Below, piece by piece: positions 32,576 to 43,585 of a stretch of 64,000 nucleotides of DNA. How positions within the stretch are numbered: position 1 is the first letter of the stretch; the number at the start of each line of letters is the position of its first letter. The position numbers and the translations under genes are program-made. The stretch is taken from NCBI GenBank assembly GCA_007922195.1, contig ML681997.1:7015156-7079155 (forward strand). Direction: 5' to 3'. Below the pieces are notes generated by a model that was not told where the DNA came from, made no database searches, and saw nothing but the letters and a program-made list of their open reading frames with translations. The DNA is from Podocnemis expansa (lineage: Eukaryota > Chordata > Testudines > Podocnemididae).

Positions 32576-33104
32576 CCTGTGTTAACAAGAGAGATGGTCT
32601 TTTGGTTAATGCGAAAGACGTGGATCTGAAACCTCCTGCAGATTTGTTCTGTGAACAGGGATGGTAACTCAAGCCACTGTTTTCCTCTGTGTCCATTTTG
32701 GATGACTCTCTTTTTTTCAGTAACTAACTTGATGTAGAAGGCTTGATCGTTGCTGGCCTTTTGTTTTATGTTCTATGTGCTGATGCCTCTAAACATCAGA
32801 CCTCCCAACACCCCTGGAAAATTGTAATCCTGTGGAAGCCAATGGCAAATTCATATAAGCCCCAGTGAAATCAGGTTTTCAACCTCAGTGTCCAAAGATG
32901 AACATCTAAAAGCAGTAGCCACTTCTTAAAATGCTGCTCTTCTAGTATATGGTGCAGCCTGTGGGATAGGGAGTGCTGGCAGGATCGTGGGGCATAAACA
33001 ACAAAAAAGGTAAAACATGGAATGTCTGTTCCTCATTTCCAGGTTGTTTAATATAATTGCTCTCCCACTCGGGTACCTCCTCAGTTTGGGCCTTGATGGT
33101 ATTT

Positions 33105-33305
33105 GTAAAATGCCAAAAGATCTAGAGGAGCAGCTCTTAATAACTGTGTTGGGACACACTACTATGTTGCCACACAGCAGAAGGTGTGTCACAGAGAGCC
33201 GGGGAGGTGGCTGGATTTGGCCTGAAGTGGGTGGGCTGGTGTGTCTTGTGGGGTTGTGACGTGCTGCCAGGTGCGTCATGACCTGCAAAAGGTTGAAAAT
33301 GTTAA
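33105..33305. mobile_element. Decayed hAT MITE relative
   Basis: The right edge CGTCATGACCTGCAAAAGGTTGAAAAT and the interior 'GTTGGGACACACTACTATGT' with TGTGTCACAGAGAGCC resemble the complement of the intact MITE at 12450-12623. No duplication survives. Confidence 0.5.
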
Positions 33306-33876
33306 ATAAAGACAGAAGATCCCTTGGTTCAAACACATCACAGTCTCCGTTTTCTGGCTGCGTAGCAGACAGAAGAGATAGAAGGGGTGTTGATGTTGGG
33401 GTAACAACCTGGATGATTTTAACAGGCCAAAATTCAAGCTGTTTTATCTGAAGCATTCAGAGCCAATCTTCTAATTTGACTCTCAAATCATTTGTGATCC
33501 ACCCAGATGCCTCAGTTGTCCTGTTCTGCCAATTTATTCCTCAGAGGTTGAGTTTGATAATGCATGATAAATCTCTTGATACTGATTGTTTAGCCTCTTT
33601 GTGAGCCATAAATATCCGTCTCCTTCCACTTTCCGTAAGTGAACTTCACAAGTGGAATTTCTTCACAGCAATGAGTTTCAGCTAAGAGGATTGGTGAACT
33701 GTCTTCCAGCAAGCACTGAATTTGTCTGTTTCATGAGGATTAAATTAGTCTCTCAGTGTCAGACTCTGTCTGGGTAGGATCAAAGGAGCAAACTGAACTC
33801 TCTCATTTCTTTTATTTTAAGTCAAACATCCACCTCCCTTTTTCTTGTCTTGATTAATCAATTACAGAAGAGTAGG
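33306..33876. other. Unassigned non-coding sequence
   Basis: Nothing was recognised. Confidence 0.45.
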
Positions 33877-34710
33877 AAAAACAAGCAAGGAGTCCTGTGG
33901 CACTTAGACTAACAAATTTATTTATTGCATGAGCTTTCATGGAAGAAAATCCCACTTCATCAGATGCTTTGCAGATGAGGAAATTCATGGAATGGGAGGA
34001 AAACAAATGCAGGGGAGTGTAAATCATGGGATTAGGTCAAATTATAACAGCAAATCAAAGCAGTTAAGATTCAAACACTGAGGAACGGTGTATAGAGGAA
34101 GAAGAGGCCAAATCACCTGTTCTAATGAGGGGGAAAAAAATTCAGTCCCTATTTAGCCCCAAAGTAATACAGTCAAATTTGCAAATAAATTCAAGCTCCG
34201 CAGCTTCTCTTTGAAACCTTGAGCTTTTGTTCATTTGCCTGAGCACAGCAATTAGTAAGTAATCAATGGAGTGATCAGGAAGAGTGAAATGCTCCCTGTC
34301 CGGGTTTAGGATGTAGTGATCTTCTGATGTCAGATTTGTGCCCATTTATTCTTTTGCGCACAGTCAGTCCTGTTTTCCAATAGATAAGGCAGAGGGGCAT
34401 TTCCGGCACATAACGGCATAGATCACATTAGTGAATGAGCCTTTGATGGAGTAGCTGATTTGATTAGGTCCTGTAATAGTGTCTTGTGTGTAGATATGTG
34501 GGCAAAATTGCCAATATGGTTTGTTAGAAGACCCCAAATGTAGTTCAAAATGTGCAGGTCTTTTGCCTACCCTGAATACGTTCTGTTTGCCATTGTCTGC
34601 TTTTATATTGGAACAAAACAGGAAAAGGAACGTCAGGCTTTTCAGTTCATTTTGTGACCATGGCCTTGTTGATCCAAGGTGTGATTTCCGCAGCAGCCAA
34701 GGCACTCAGC
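33877..34710 (-). mobile_element. Penelope-like element, 5'-truncated, with GIY-YIG remnant
   Basis: On the minus strand, 34364-34705 has HIYTQDTITGPNQISYSIKG followed by VIYAVMCRKCPSALSIGK, the linker and the start of a GIY-YIG endonuclease; 34142-34345 continues in another frame with a DHSIDYLLIAVL block and a FQREAAELEFICKF block, the end of that domain. A hammerhead-like block follows at 33927-33967 with both CTGATGA and GAAA intact and a hairpin tolerating two G-U pairs. The copy ends in the GGAGTCCTGTGGCAC sequence. It lacks the reverse transcriptase and is frameshifted, hence dead. Confidence 0.8.
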
Positions 34711-35540
34711 CCTTCACAGCCGTATGCCCAGCTTGCCCCTGAGTTTGTGAGTGGAGTGGATTCCTTCCTCTGGTGGTTCTGTGGGAAGTCATCAGAAAAA
34801 CAGGTATAAATCTAATTTTAGGATCTGACCTACCCTCTGTGCTGGCCCCGGTGAAGTAAACAAGATGGATAAGGTAGAAGGCAGTACAGCATTTGGTCAT
34901 TAATACTTTAAAATGAGTAAAGCCACTCTTGATTTGCTTTCTTTTCCTGCTCTCTTGCTTCCAATGGGAATGAGGGAGTAGTAGGAAGATGTCCTCTTTC
35001 AATTCGCTCTAGCGTTGGACTCTAGGAAGGGGGGCGAAGTGAGACAGCAAGTCTGACTGGGTTATGTTTATCTCTTTGTTTGTTTCCTTTCTGAGCTGTC
35101 ATTCACCTCCCAGCTGAGAAGTCTGTCCTACTGAAAACACTCAGGAGGTGCAAAGATATTCAGTGCTCTGCTTCTTGCAAGTCTTGTTTACCTGCTGGTC
35201 AGGAGCATAACCCCTGCAGTCCAGGTTCCTCTAAGCACCAGCAATTTGCATGCGCTGTCCATCAGCCCTCAACTGCTCTTTGGTTTGAAAGGGCTGAAAA
35301 AACCAGCAGGAGCCTGGCAGCTGGCAGAGGGAATGTCAGAAGCAAAAGCTTAGGGTGGATTTTTTTGTGGACAGGAGTAGAATGTGTGTAGTTAAACTTA
35401 TCTTGCGTTCCCTGATAAATTTGCAACTCTCCTCAGGGTTTCTATTAGAAACATTTTTATTCCACGTTGGAAGCCTTTGAATTGAACAGAGACTCTAAAT
35501 TCATTAAAACGTTTTAAAAAAAACATTTATTAAAATCCTT
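34711..35540. other. Unassigned non-coding sequence
   Basis: Nothing was recognised; open frames here show no motif. Confidence 0.45.
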
Positions 35541-35672
35541 TATCTGACCAGATGGGATTTTCTCCCACAAAAGCTCATGCAACAAATACATTTGTTAGTT
35601 TTTAAGTGCCACAGGACTCCTGGTTTGTTTTTACTGAACGAGACCAACTCGGCTACCCCTTTGGATCTTGGC
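35541..35672 (+). mobile_element. Penelope-like terminal fragment
   Basis: It keeps CTGACCAGATGGGATTTTC (damaged CTGANGA), hairpin, AAAA, GCTCATGCAACAAATAC, GTGCCACAGGACTCC and the outer CGGCTACCCCTTTGGA. Confidence 0.7.
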
Positions 35673-36704
35673 AATATGCAAGGCACTAAATTTATTAAGT
35701 ATGTTTTGGGGGGACTGACCCAAATTAATATTATAAATGTTCTCTGAGGTGCCAGTTACAAAAGGTTAATGATTCATAGATGTCCTTAATAAAGTATTAT
35801 TAGATCAATAGGTTGGGTATAACCCCTTGTGTTGATGTGCATATAACCATCTACAACGCAGGCTTCTCATGTCTAATATGCTTGTAACATCTGTACATTG
35901 ACTAAACCCATCATGGTAAGGTTCCTTTATTAAAGTGCAGTTTTCTTTTTCTCCTGGTGTCCAAGTATACACTTGCATTGTTAGCATTGGTCATGCCTAT
36001 TTCTCTTAAGTTTTCAAAATGTATATTGTCAATCTTCATGTCTTTTGAGAGCTCTGGGCTGACATGTGGTGTCAGAATATGCTTTCCAGCAATGCATCGA
36101 GTAGCCACAGATTACATTCTTTCATGTGCTACCTGCAGATAAAGTCGAGGCTCGCAGCTGTCATCTCTGGTGATTTCCGAAGCCTGCTTGACAGGATTTC
36201 TGCAGGCTTCTTTCACAGACAAGGATTTTGTTGGACATTTGGGTTTCTTGCTTGACTGTCGTAATTTAAATATTTAACTTTTCCAAAGTTGCAACTGCCA
36301 TGAATTAACTGTTCATGCCATGATAAAGTAGGGTATGTTTCCTCTACTGTCATTGACGTGACTCAGTCAGAACTATTGAGTATGTTGTTTAAAAAAGCAC
36401 TACATATTTTTTTAAAATTACGCTCAATAAAATGCAGCTTTTTTTAATTTTTAGAAAACTTGCATGTATCCATTTCTAGGCTTTGTTAGAGTCCTGCTTT
36501 AAAATTCAAATAATATCCTTGGATTTTTTTAAACAAAAACTCATGTGTGATTGCACTTCACAATGGAAGAGTGAGTGATAAAAATAGGCATGATTTAGTC
36601 GTGGACTGGAAATGAAACAAGGCACGTCCAAAATGTCCTGTTCCAATACTGATTCTGTCTATGGCTGTGGATAAGTTGCATAACCTTGTGTGGTGACAAG
36701 TTCC
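35673..36704. other. Unassigned AT-rich non-coding sequence
   Basis: No gene or repeat was recognised. Confidence 0.45.
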
Positions 36705-36825
36705 AGAGGGGTACCCGTGTTAGTCTCGTTCAGCAAAACAAACAAGGAGTCCTGTGGCACTTTCAAAGAATGACAAACTTGTTACTTCTATGGCACATTT
36801 AAAGACTCCTTGTTTGTTCTGCTTA
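36705..36825. mobile_element. Penelope-like ends as an inverted pair
   Basis: The left arm has TTCCAGAGGGGTACCCGTG and CAAACAAGGAGTCCTGTGGC; the right arm (36795-36820) has GGCACATTTAAAGACTCCTTG and TTTGTTCTGC, its inverted counterpart. Neither arm retains a ribozyme block. Confidence 0.6.
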
Positions 36826-37221
36826 TGCCCCTCTGCCTTATACATTGAACAAGCTGGAGCTGGGCTACACCCACAGAGTCTAGTGGGCTTCTACCCCCAT
36901 TTGCTGTGGGGAGTGGAGGAAATTGCTGGGGGCTTCTCCCCTCCCTCTTCCCTGCTGAGAGCCAAGGGAAGCCACCAAGGGCTTCTTGGAAGATGCCAGG
37001 GCAGCTGGACCCTGTTTTTCTTGGTGCCACTGTCCTGGATCCTCAGCCTTGTCACTCTACCTTCCAGCCACAGGGGTGGTGGGGAGAGAGGGATGGGGAA
37101 ATCTGGAGCAGCCCAGGTCTCCAGTGACAGGAGGGCTAGCTTGATTCCTACGGCCCAGCTTTTAAGTTTTCACGGCTGTGAAATTGGCAAGATGGCCAGT
37201 GTAAGGACTGCTCTGTCTGCT

Positions 37222-37372
37222 CAGTTTCCAAAGGGCAGCCATGTTAGTGTAGTCCAGCAAAAAAACCGAGTTGTGTGGCTCTTAAAGACTAACATTTATT
37301 TTTCATATCAGCTTTCATGGGAGAAGATCCCACTTCATCAGATGCTTCGAAGATGGGTGAACTTACTGTCTG
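37222..37372 (-). mobile_element. Penelope-like terminal fragment with hammerhead-like core
   Basis: It begins TTTCCAAAGGGCAGCCATG. On the minus strand, 37303-37345 reads CTGATGA, hairpin GTGGGA/TCCCAT, then GAAA: both core boxes intact. The sequence after GAAA (GCTGATATG) differs from the usual GCTCATGC. Confidence 0.75.
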
Positions 37373-37463
37373 CTCAGACGCTGTCTAGCCCTAACTACAG
37401 TGACACAAGCCTTCTGCCCCTCTTGGAGGTGGAGTTGTTGGTTGATATAGTAGGGCACTGACA

Positions 37464-37557
37464 TCAGTGGGAGGAAGACTGGTGTAGACGCTGATGTAAT
37501 TAGGTCAACATAAGATGCTTTGTGTCAACCTAACTGTGGTGTAGACCAGCCGTTAGA
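37464..37557. repeat. MITE remnant, GTGTAGAC family
   Basis: Internal GTGTAGACGCTGATG and a terminal TGGTGTAGACCAGCC flank a TTAGGTCAACATAA block, typical of the reptile GTCTACACT MITE group. Confidence 0.4.
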
Positions 37558-37834
37558 TAACCATAGTTGGAAGAGGTGCGGGGGGAAGGAATGTGAGGGT
37601 TAATTGGTAAATGCTTGTTTAGCAGATGAATTTTAGCTTGATGTTAAACACTGGTGTTAGTCCCTCCTTCAGCTGATTCCCCAATATTGCATTAATGCAA
37701 GACGTCTGAGCCGATTGCAAAATGGCTAGGCTGGGTTTGCTCTCCCGCCCCTCCTTGGTATGTGAGGTTGCAGTTTGCTAACGAGAGAGCTAACCTGGGA
37801 TGAAGGAAGGGGGATGGCTCGTATTCAGCTACAG

Positions 37835-39320
37835 GCAGGTTTTTTTTTTAATTATTTGTATCACCATACAAATAGCTAAGTGCCACAGTCATGGCTGAAA
37901 CCCCCTTTTTGCAAGGTGCTGTGCCAAGAGAATAAAAGATCCTAAAGATTACCCAATTGAAGTGTAAAAGGGACAGCAGGTGGGTGTGGACAGACTGACA
38001 GGAAAGCTCAAGGAAACAATGAGTCAATATCGATGAACATCATCACCAGTCATCTTTGCCCCGGTGCCTCAACAATTGTCAAGTTCCTTTTTAGGCAGCC
38101 ATCACAGCAGAGAAGAGTGTGGTAGAGGGTTTGTGAAGGAGGAACAGGAGGTGGTCCTCACTTAGGATGTTTATGGGTAGGGTTACCAGATGTCAGGCAA
38201 AAGGAGGACATGTCCTTTTTATCTTTGCATCCTCTGTCTGGCAGGCAATTTAAAAATGCATAATTTTGTCTCCCTTTTTACTTACAGGGATTAAAGTATG
38301 CTGGAACACCCTATTTTTAGGGGGAAGCATTCCAGTGCCTCCTAGAAACAGCAGAATATTACATTTTCTCCATGTGTCCTCCAATACCCTCCTTTTTGTA
38401 CTTCTCTGTTCTCCTTTCCATGCTTTGGTATCTGGTAACCCTATTTATGGGGTGCTCTGCCCAAGCTGGAGGGGCAGTATGGCCAAAAGGTGCCTGTTGA
38501 AAATGTAACAAATGGGTGATGGTGACTGGCATCGTGAGCCAAACCAGAGCAGGAGTCAGCATCTCCATAGTCAATGAGAGACCATAGGTTGGAAAGGGCC
38601 TTGGAAGTGAAGCCCAGTCACTTTGTTTTGTGAGACCCAAGGAACTCCTCTGTCTCTGATACAGGGGTGAAGGGGAGGCGAAAGCAGGTTACAGGGAGGG
38701 GAAGGATAAGGTTGTCTCCTGGCAGTAGTGCCTTGGATGGAAATGAGAACATGTGCAGAGAGCCCAGTGAAGGCAGGAGGAAGGAAGGATTTGAGGGATG
38801 AGTTGAAGCTGTCAAAAAGGCATTTGGACTTGCAGATGTGGGCTTCAAAGAAAGAGAGACTGAGGTGTTCAGCGAGGAAGATGGCAGCACAGAGGGACAA
38901 GAGAATGAATGTGCAGTGGAGGGAGTTAGCTTTGTCAAAGGATTTCTGCCAGAGATGCTATGCTGCGCAAGGACAGGAGTGGAGGAAGTGGCTGTTACGG
39001 GTGCACCAGGGCTTACAGAGCGGGCCTTGTCATGGAAGAAATGGCCAAAAGAGTCCAGGGTGGAGGAGTGAAGCATGTAGAGAATCAGCAACCAATATCC
39101 ACGGGAGGAAGGCTGCAGAGGACTGAGAGCAGAAGTAGTTGCCAGTGCTGATGGACTGCAGCTCACAGAACAGCCAAGGGAAAAGGGTGAGGGGTGATGT
39201 GGAAAGAGACCAGCGATGAGTAGGGAGTGGAAATGTCTCAAGAGGCAGAGCAGTGCTGCAGGAGGTTGTGGGGCAAGCGAGAGAGAGCCAGGAGGCTAAA
39301 TTAGACAGGCTGGTGGAGAG
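37835..39320 (+). repeat. Ancient long interspersed repeat, class uncertain
   Basis: From 'TTATTTGTATCACCATAC' through 'GGACAGCAGGTGGGTG', 'AGGAAACAATGAGTCAATAT', 'GGGTGATGGTGACTGGCATC' and 'AGAGTCAGC'-like phrases, the order matches a long old repeat known to me from turtles and birds. It probably continues through the purine-rich part to about 39320. It is split by the hAT at 38178-38443. A 207-codon open frame on the minus strand (38618-39241) is a low-complexity translation of this repeat. I cannot name the family securely. Confidence 0.45.
38178..38443. mobile_element. hAT MITE, TAGGGTTACCAG ends, 266 bp
   Basis: The ends are TAGGGTTACCAGATGTC and GTATCTGGTAACCCTA. The 8-bp duplication TTTATGGG (38170-38177 and 38444-38451) is perfect. 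From about 38285 the interior has CAGGGATTAAAGTATGCTGG and TATTTTTAGGGGGAAGC, resembling the left end of the hAT at 20788, so the element may be a chimera of two families. Confidence 0.88.
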
Positions 39321-39666
39321 GAGTTGTGGAGACAGTAGATTTGCCTTGTGGTGACTCTTTCCCTGTCGGAAAGAGAATGGAGTAGCTACAAGCCTGTATG
39401 GATTTCCCTAGTAGGCGTTTGTATACAGTGGCATTCAAAAATGTTCACCAGCTTTTCTTGAAAACTTCCCGTGTCATCTAGCTGAAAGCTTTCTTTGAAA
39501 CTGTCACGATGCCATCTTCTTAGCTGAGAAGGGTGGGTGGGAGACAGTCTGTTCTCCCAGACATGACATTGTCATTGGTGCCATAAGCTCATCCATTAGC
39601 AAAACGCACTCTAGTAAGCAAGAATCTGTTTTAAATGCCAAGTAATGGAAGAGTTCAGAATATTGA

Positions 39667-40205
39667 AACAGTTGGAGATGTTAAGACCTAAAGGGATCAA
39701 TGCGATCAACTAGCCTGACTGTCCATAGAAAACAATTTCACTCAGTAAACTGCATCAAGCCTGTATCTTAGGGTGAAGCTAGAGTGCGTCATTCAGAAAG
39801 GGACATCCAGTCTTGATTTAAAGACTTCAAGTGATGGCAGACCCACTTACATCCCTGGGTAAGTTGGTGTATTGATGAATTACCTAAACATTCAAGGGGC
39901 AAATCTTTAATCTCTACCTGGGCTTTGTCTGGTTTGGCTTTCTAGCCACTGGGTCTTATGCATTTGTATGCTAAATTAAGGAGCCTTCTGTTGTTGGAAA
40001 TCTCCCCACTTATAGATAGCAATCAAGTCACCTCTTAACCTTCTTGATAAGATAACTAGATTGAACAGTCCAAGGCTCATTATGAGGATGTTTTCCAGAC
40101 CTCCCGTTCATTTTTGTAGCACTCTTCTGAACCCTTTCTGATCCTTGCCCTACCTCTTTACAAGCCACACCAGCATTTTGGCTGTTGGTGGGTATGGGTG
40201 CTTTT
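39667..40205 (-). mobile_element. CR1 LINE relic, antisense
   Basis: The complement of a CR1 3' region is seen: GACATCCAGTCTTGATTTAA, then 'CTAAATTAAGGAGCC', 'ATAGATAGCAATCAAGTCAC' and 'CACTCTTCTGAACC'. It is strongly diverged. Confidence 0.65.
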
Positions 40206-42105
40206 CTTGCTTGGCTAAAACCAGTCATTGCAGGTTCTTCCAGATGACTTTCTTGGACAAAATGACATCTTCCTTCTTGAACTATTTCTCACATACCTAC
40301 TCTACCGATAGCTCTTAAAATAATGGCAGAATTCCACCCCAGGGGAGACTGAGCAGTAGTGCATGAACAAGGCCTTAAAATTACTCAAAATAATTTGCCT
40401 TGTCGGGCAAGTAGCTTCATGCCTTGCTTATCAAAAGGAATGTAGAAGGCAATATTTAACCATGCAGGTCTAGCTTACTCGATGGTTAGCTAAATCATGT
40501 CTTCTATGTTTGCACAGTTTAATGGGCTTAAATTCAAGCTTTTCGGCCAAAGGTGTTCCTGGTCTCATTGAGAAGGTTTGGGACTAATCAGGTGAAGTTC
40601 CCTGGTGAGGTAGACAGGTGTGTTTCTTTACAATGAAGTATGGCATGTGATGTCTAACCTTTGGCACCTATTGATGACAATGCGTCCACTGGCTTAAAGG
40701 GGAAGAAGATTGAGCCCGAGGGGTCTCACTGATTGTATGTAGCGTGACATGCTGTAGTGGAAAATAAGGCCATCTTCAGTATCTGTGCCCATTGAAATAA
40801 CTCTGGCTAAGTGCTGCCCCTGCCAGTATTTGAAAGGTATGAAGATGGACATTCAGGGTGAACAAGAGAAATGGGGGCACCTCTTCTAAAATCTGCTTGA
40901 AATCTCTGGTCTAGGGTTCTTACATTTCTCCCTTCCCTCCTGCAAGGGTATCAGGAAAAGACACGACCAGGGTCTTGTGCCATGCTGACTTTCAGCCGTG
41001 GTTTTAGTCTTTTTAGAGTTGGGTATAGTACACAATGCCCTGCCTTGTGCCCAGATCAATGTGGTACAGAGGAGAGCTTTGATTGACCTTGTTGCCACAT
41101 TCCTGCTCTGTGCAGATTAGCCGTACATCCTCCCCCGCCCCTCCCGATTTGTCCTGTATTTCCCAACAGACGAGATTTCTGGGATTTCCATTGAGTTCTC
41201 TGCCAAGATTGAATGGATGGGACAAAATCTAATTACCCAACATCTTTGTAAACTCAGGAAAACTTCCTAAGATATATCAGGATTTTATACAGGGGGCTAC
41301 TAACAATATAGAATGCCACAAAAACATCATATAATACACCTTCACTGCAGTTATACACCCCCAGGCTGGCTCTACCTTTCCAGACTCAGACAGGCACAGC
41401 CTGGGCTAAAGGACTGTTTGGTTTTGGTGTACTGACAATCAGGCTCAGGCTGCAGTCTGAGCTCTGGGACCCTCCACTGTCATGAGATCCTTGAGTTCAG
41501 CCCAAGCATCCATACTATAATTAAACAGCCCCTTAGCCCGCGCCCCAGTATCCTGAGCCAGCTGTGGGCATCTAATTGCAGTGTTGACATACCTGCAATC
41601 TGTCTTTTTTTCTGTGCACAACCGGTTATTTTGTGTGTCTTCCTGTTCCTCACACAAATGTGGCTTGCCATAAACAAACTCCTGAGTTTCTCCTTCTGCT
41701 TATTTGTTAGCCGCCATTTACATTTGGCAGCGACAACGTAATTGTCTCCATAGCAACCGATTGGAAAGTCATAAAACGGAGACTATGGCTGGAGGTAGGA
41801 CGCAGTAGGAGGAAAGCAGGTGAAAATAGGGCACATCAAACTGCTTATACCATAGGATGGATTTCGGAGTCTTCCATCATGCATCAGCCATCAACCTTCG
41901 TTATTCAGCAATGTTTGGGCAGCATGCTGAAGACTATAGAGGGCAGAGCTGCTTTAATTGTATCCCTTCACAGTTCATCCCCTCCCTTAGGGTGTGACTT
42001 GTGCCTCTGGGGCAGTAATGGAGGCTATACCGGGCAAAGTCAAATCTTAGTCTGAGCCGTTCATAGTCTTCAAATGTGTGTCCTGGGAAATAGGGAAAGC
42101 TCAGT
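40206..42105. other. Unassigned non-coding sequence
   Basis: About 1.9 kb without a recognised gene or repeat. Confidence 0.45.
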
Positions 42106-43585
42106 TCCAAAGGGGCAGCCGTGTTAGTCTAGTAAAGCAAAAAAAAGCAAGGAGTCTTGTGGTACTTAAAGACTAACAGGTTTATTTATCACATGAGCTT
42201 TTGTGGGAGAAAATCCCACTTCGTCAGACACTTTGAAGAAGCAGAACTTCCAGAATTGGATGAAAATAAATGCAGGGGAGTGTAAGACATAGGATCGGGT
42301 CATACTGCAACAGCAAATTGGAGCATTTGTAAGGATTCAAACTCCAGGAAACCGCACACACAAGGAGGGTGAAGTCAAGCTACCTGTTATAATGTGAAAA
42401 GAATCCATAGTCACGATTCAGCCCTGCTTTCACACAAGTTAATTTGTCTATTAGTTTGATTTTGGCTGTTTCTCTTTGAAGTCTTGATGTCCCATTGATT
42501 TTCTTGAGGACTATCATTAACAAGTCACCAATGGAGTGATTAGAAGGATGGAAGTGCTCAGCAACTTTTTTTGTGTTGTGATTTCTGATATCAATTTTGT
42601 GTGCATTTTATTCTTCTGTGCAGGGATTGTCCTGTTTGTCCAATGTGTAAGGCTTGGGGGCATTTCTGGCACATGATGTCATAAATCACATTAATGGATG
42701 AGCAGGTGAAGGACCCTTTGATGGAGTAGCTGGCTTGATTAGGTCCTATGATGATGTCTTTTGTGCAGATATGTGGACAGAGTTGGCAGCATGGTTTGTT
42801 GCAGGGGTGTGTGCCTGCTTTAATGTTTCTGTTGTTAGGTTTGTAGTTGCTGGTGAGTATCTGTTTAAGGGTTGGCAGTTATCTGTAGGTGAAGAGAGGT
42901 CTGTCTCCCAAGGCAAGAGAGAGTGAGGGGTCATCTTTTAAAGTAGGCTGGAGGTCCTTAATGGTCTATTGTAGAGGTCTGACTTGAAGGTTGTATGTGG
43001 TGACCAGTGGCGTTCTATTATTTTATTTTATTTTTTGGGGGCCTTTCCTGTAGTAGTTAACTGCGGGGTACCCGTCTGGCTCTGTTTCTGTACTTCTCCA
43101 GGTGGATACTGTAGCTTTAAGAAAGCTTGATAGAGATCCTGAGGACATCTGTCTCTGTCTGAGGGATCAGAGCAAATGCGGTTATAACTTAGGGCTTGGC
43201 TGTAGACAATAGATTGTGTGGTGTGTTTTAGGATGGAAGCTCGAGGGATGTAGATAACTATACCAATCAGTTGTACTGTAGTGTCCAGAAAGTGGATCTC
43301 CTGTGTGGAGTGGTCCAGGCTTAATTTGATTGTCAGGTGGAGATTGTTGAAATCTCTCTGGAAATCTTCAAGAGCATCCCTGCCATGGGTCCAGATGATG
43401 ATGTCATCAATATAGCGCAAGTAAAGGAGGGGGGTTTTGGGATGAGACTTGAGGAAACGTTGTTCTAAGTTGCTCATAAAAATGTTGGCATATTGTGGGG
43501 CCATGTGGGTACCCATAGGAGTGCAACTGACTTGGAGGTATAAACTGTCCTCAAATCTGAAATGATTGTGGGTGAGCACAAAGTT
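42106..43585 (-). mobile_element. Penelope-like retroelement: reverse transcriptase, GIY-YIG and hammerhead-like end
   Basis: This is the best PLE copy in the window. The open minus-strand frame at 43028-43579 (183 codons) has TPMGTHMAPQYANIFMSNLE, the PLE reverse transcriptase motif before the active site, and YLRYIDDIIIWTHG, the YIDD catalytic box (usual form YxDD). Further on, in shifted frames, 42420-42790 gives GPNQASYSIKG followed by NVIYDIMCQKCPQALHIGQT, a GIY-YIG endonuclease start matching the copy at 33877. The 3' end has a hammerhead-like block at 42191-42230 with intact CTGACGA and a perfect hairpin but AAAA for GAAA, then the GGAGTCTTGTGG end sequence. The N-terminal half of the reverse transcriptase is missing and frames are broken, so it is a truncated, inactive copy. 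In the family these proteins copy the element RNA and nick the target. Confidence 0.88.

Noticed and set aside
36754..37461. A 235-codon open frame on the + strand.
   Set aside because: It runs through parts of two Penelope-like ends and unrelated DNA between them. No protein family is recognisable, so it is fortuitous.
38618..39241. A 207-codon open frame on the minus strand, the second longest in the window.
   Set aside because: It is Ser/Pro/Leu-rich, lacks motifs, and is the antisense reading of a purine-rich ancient repeat.
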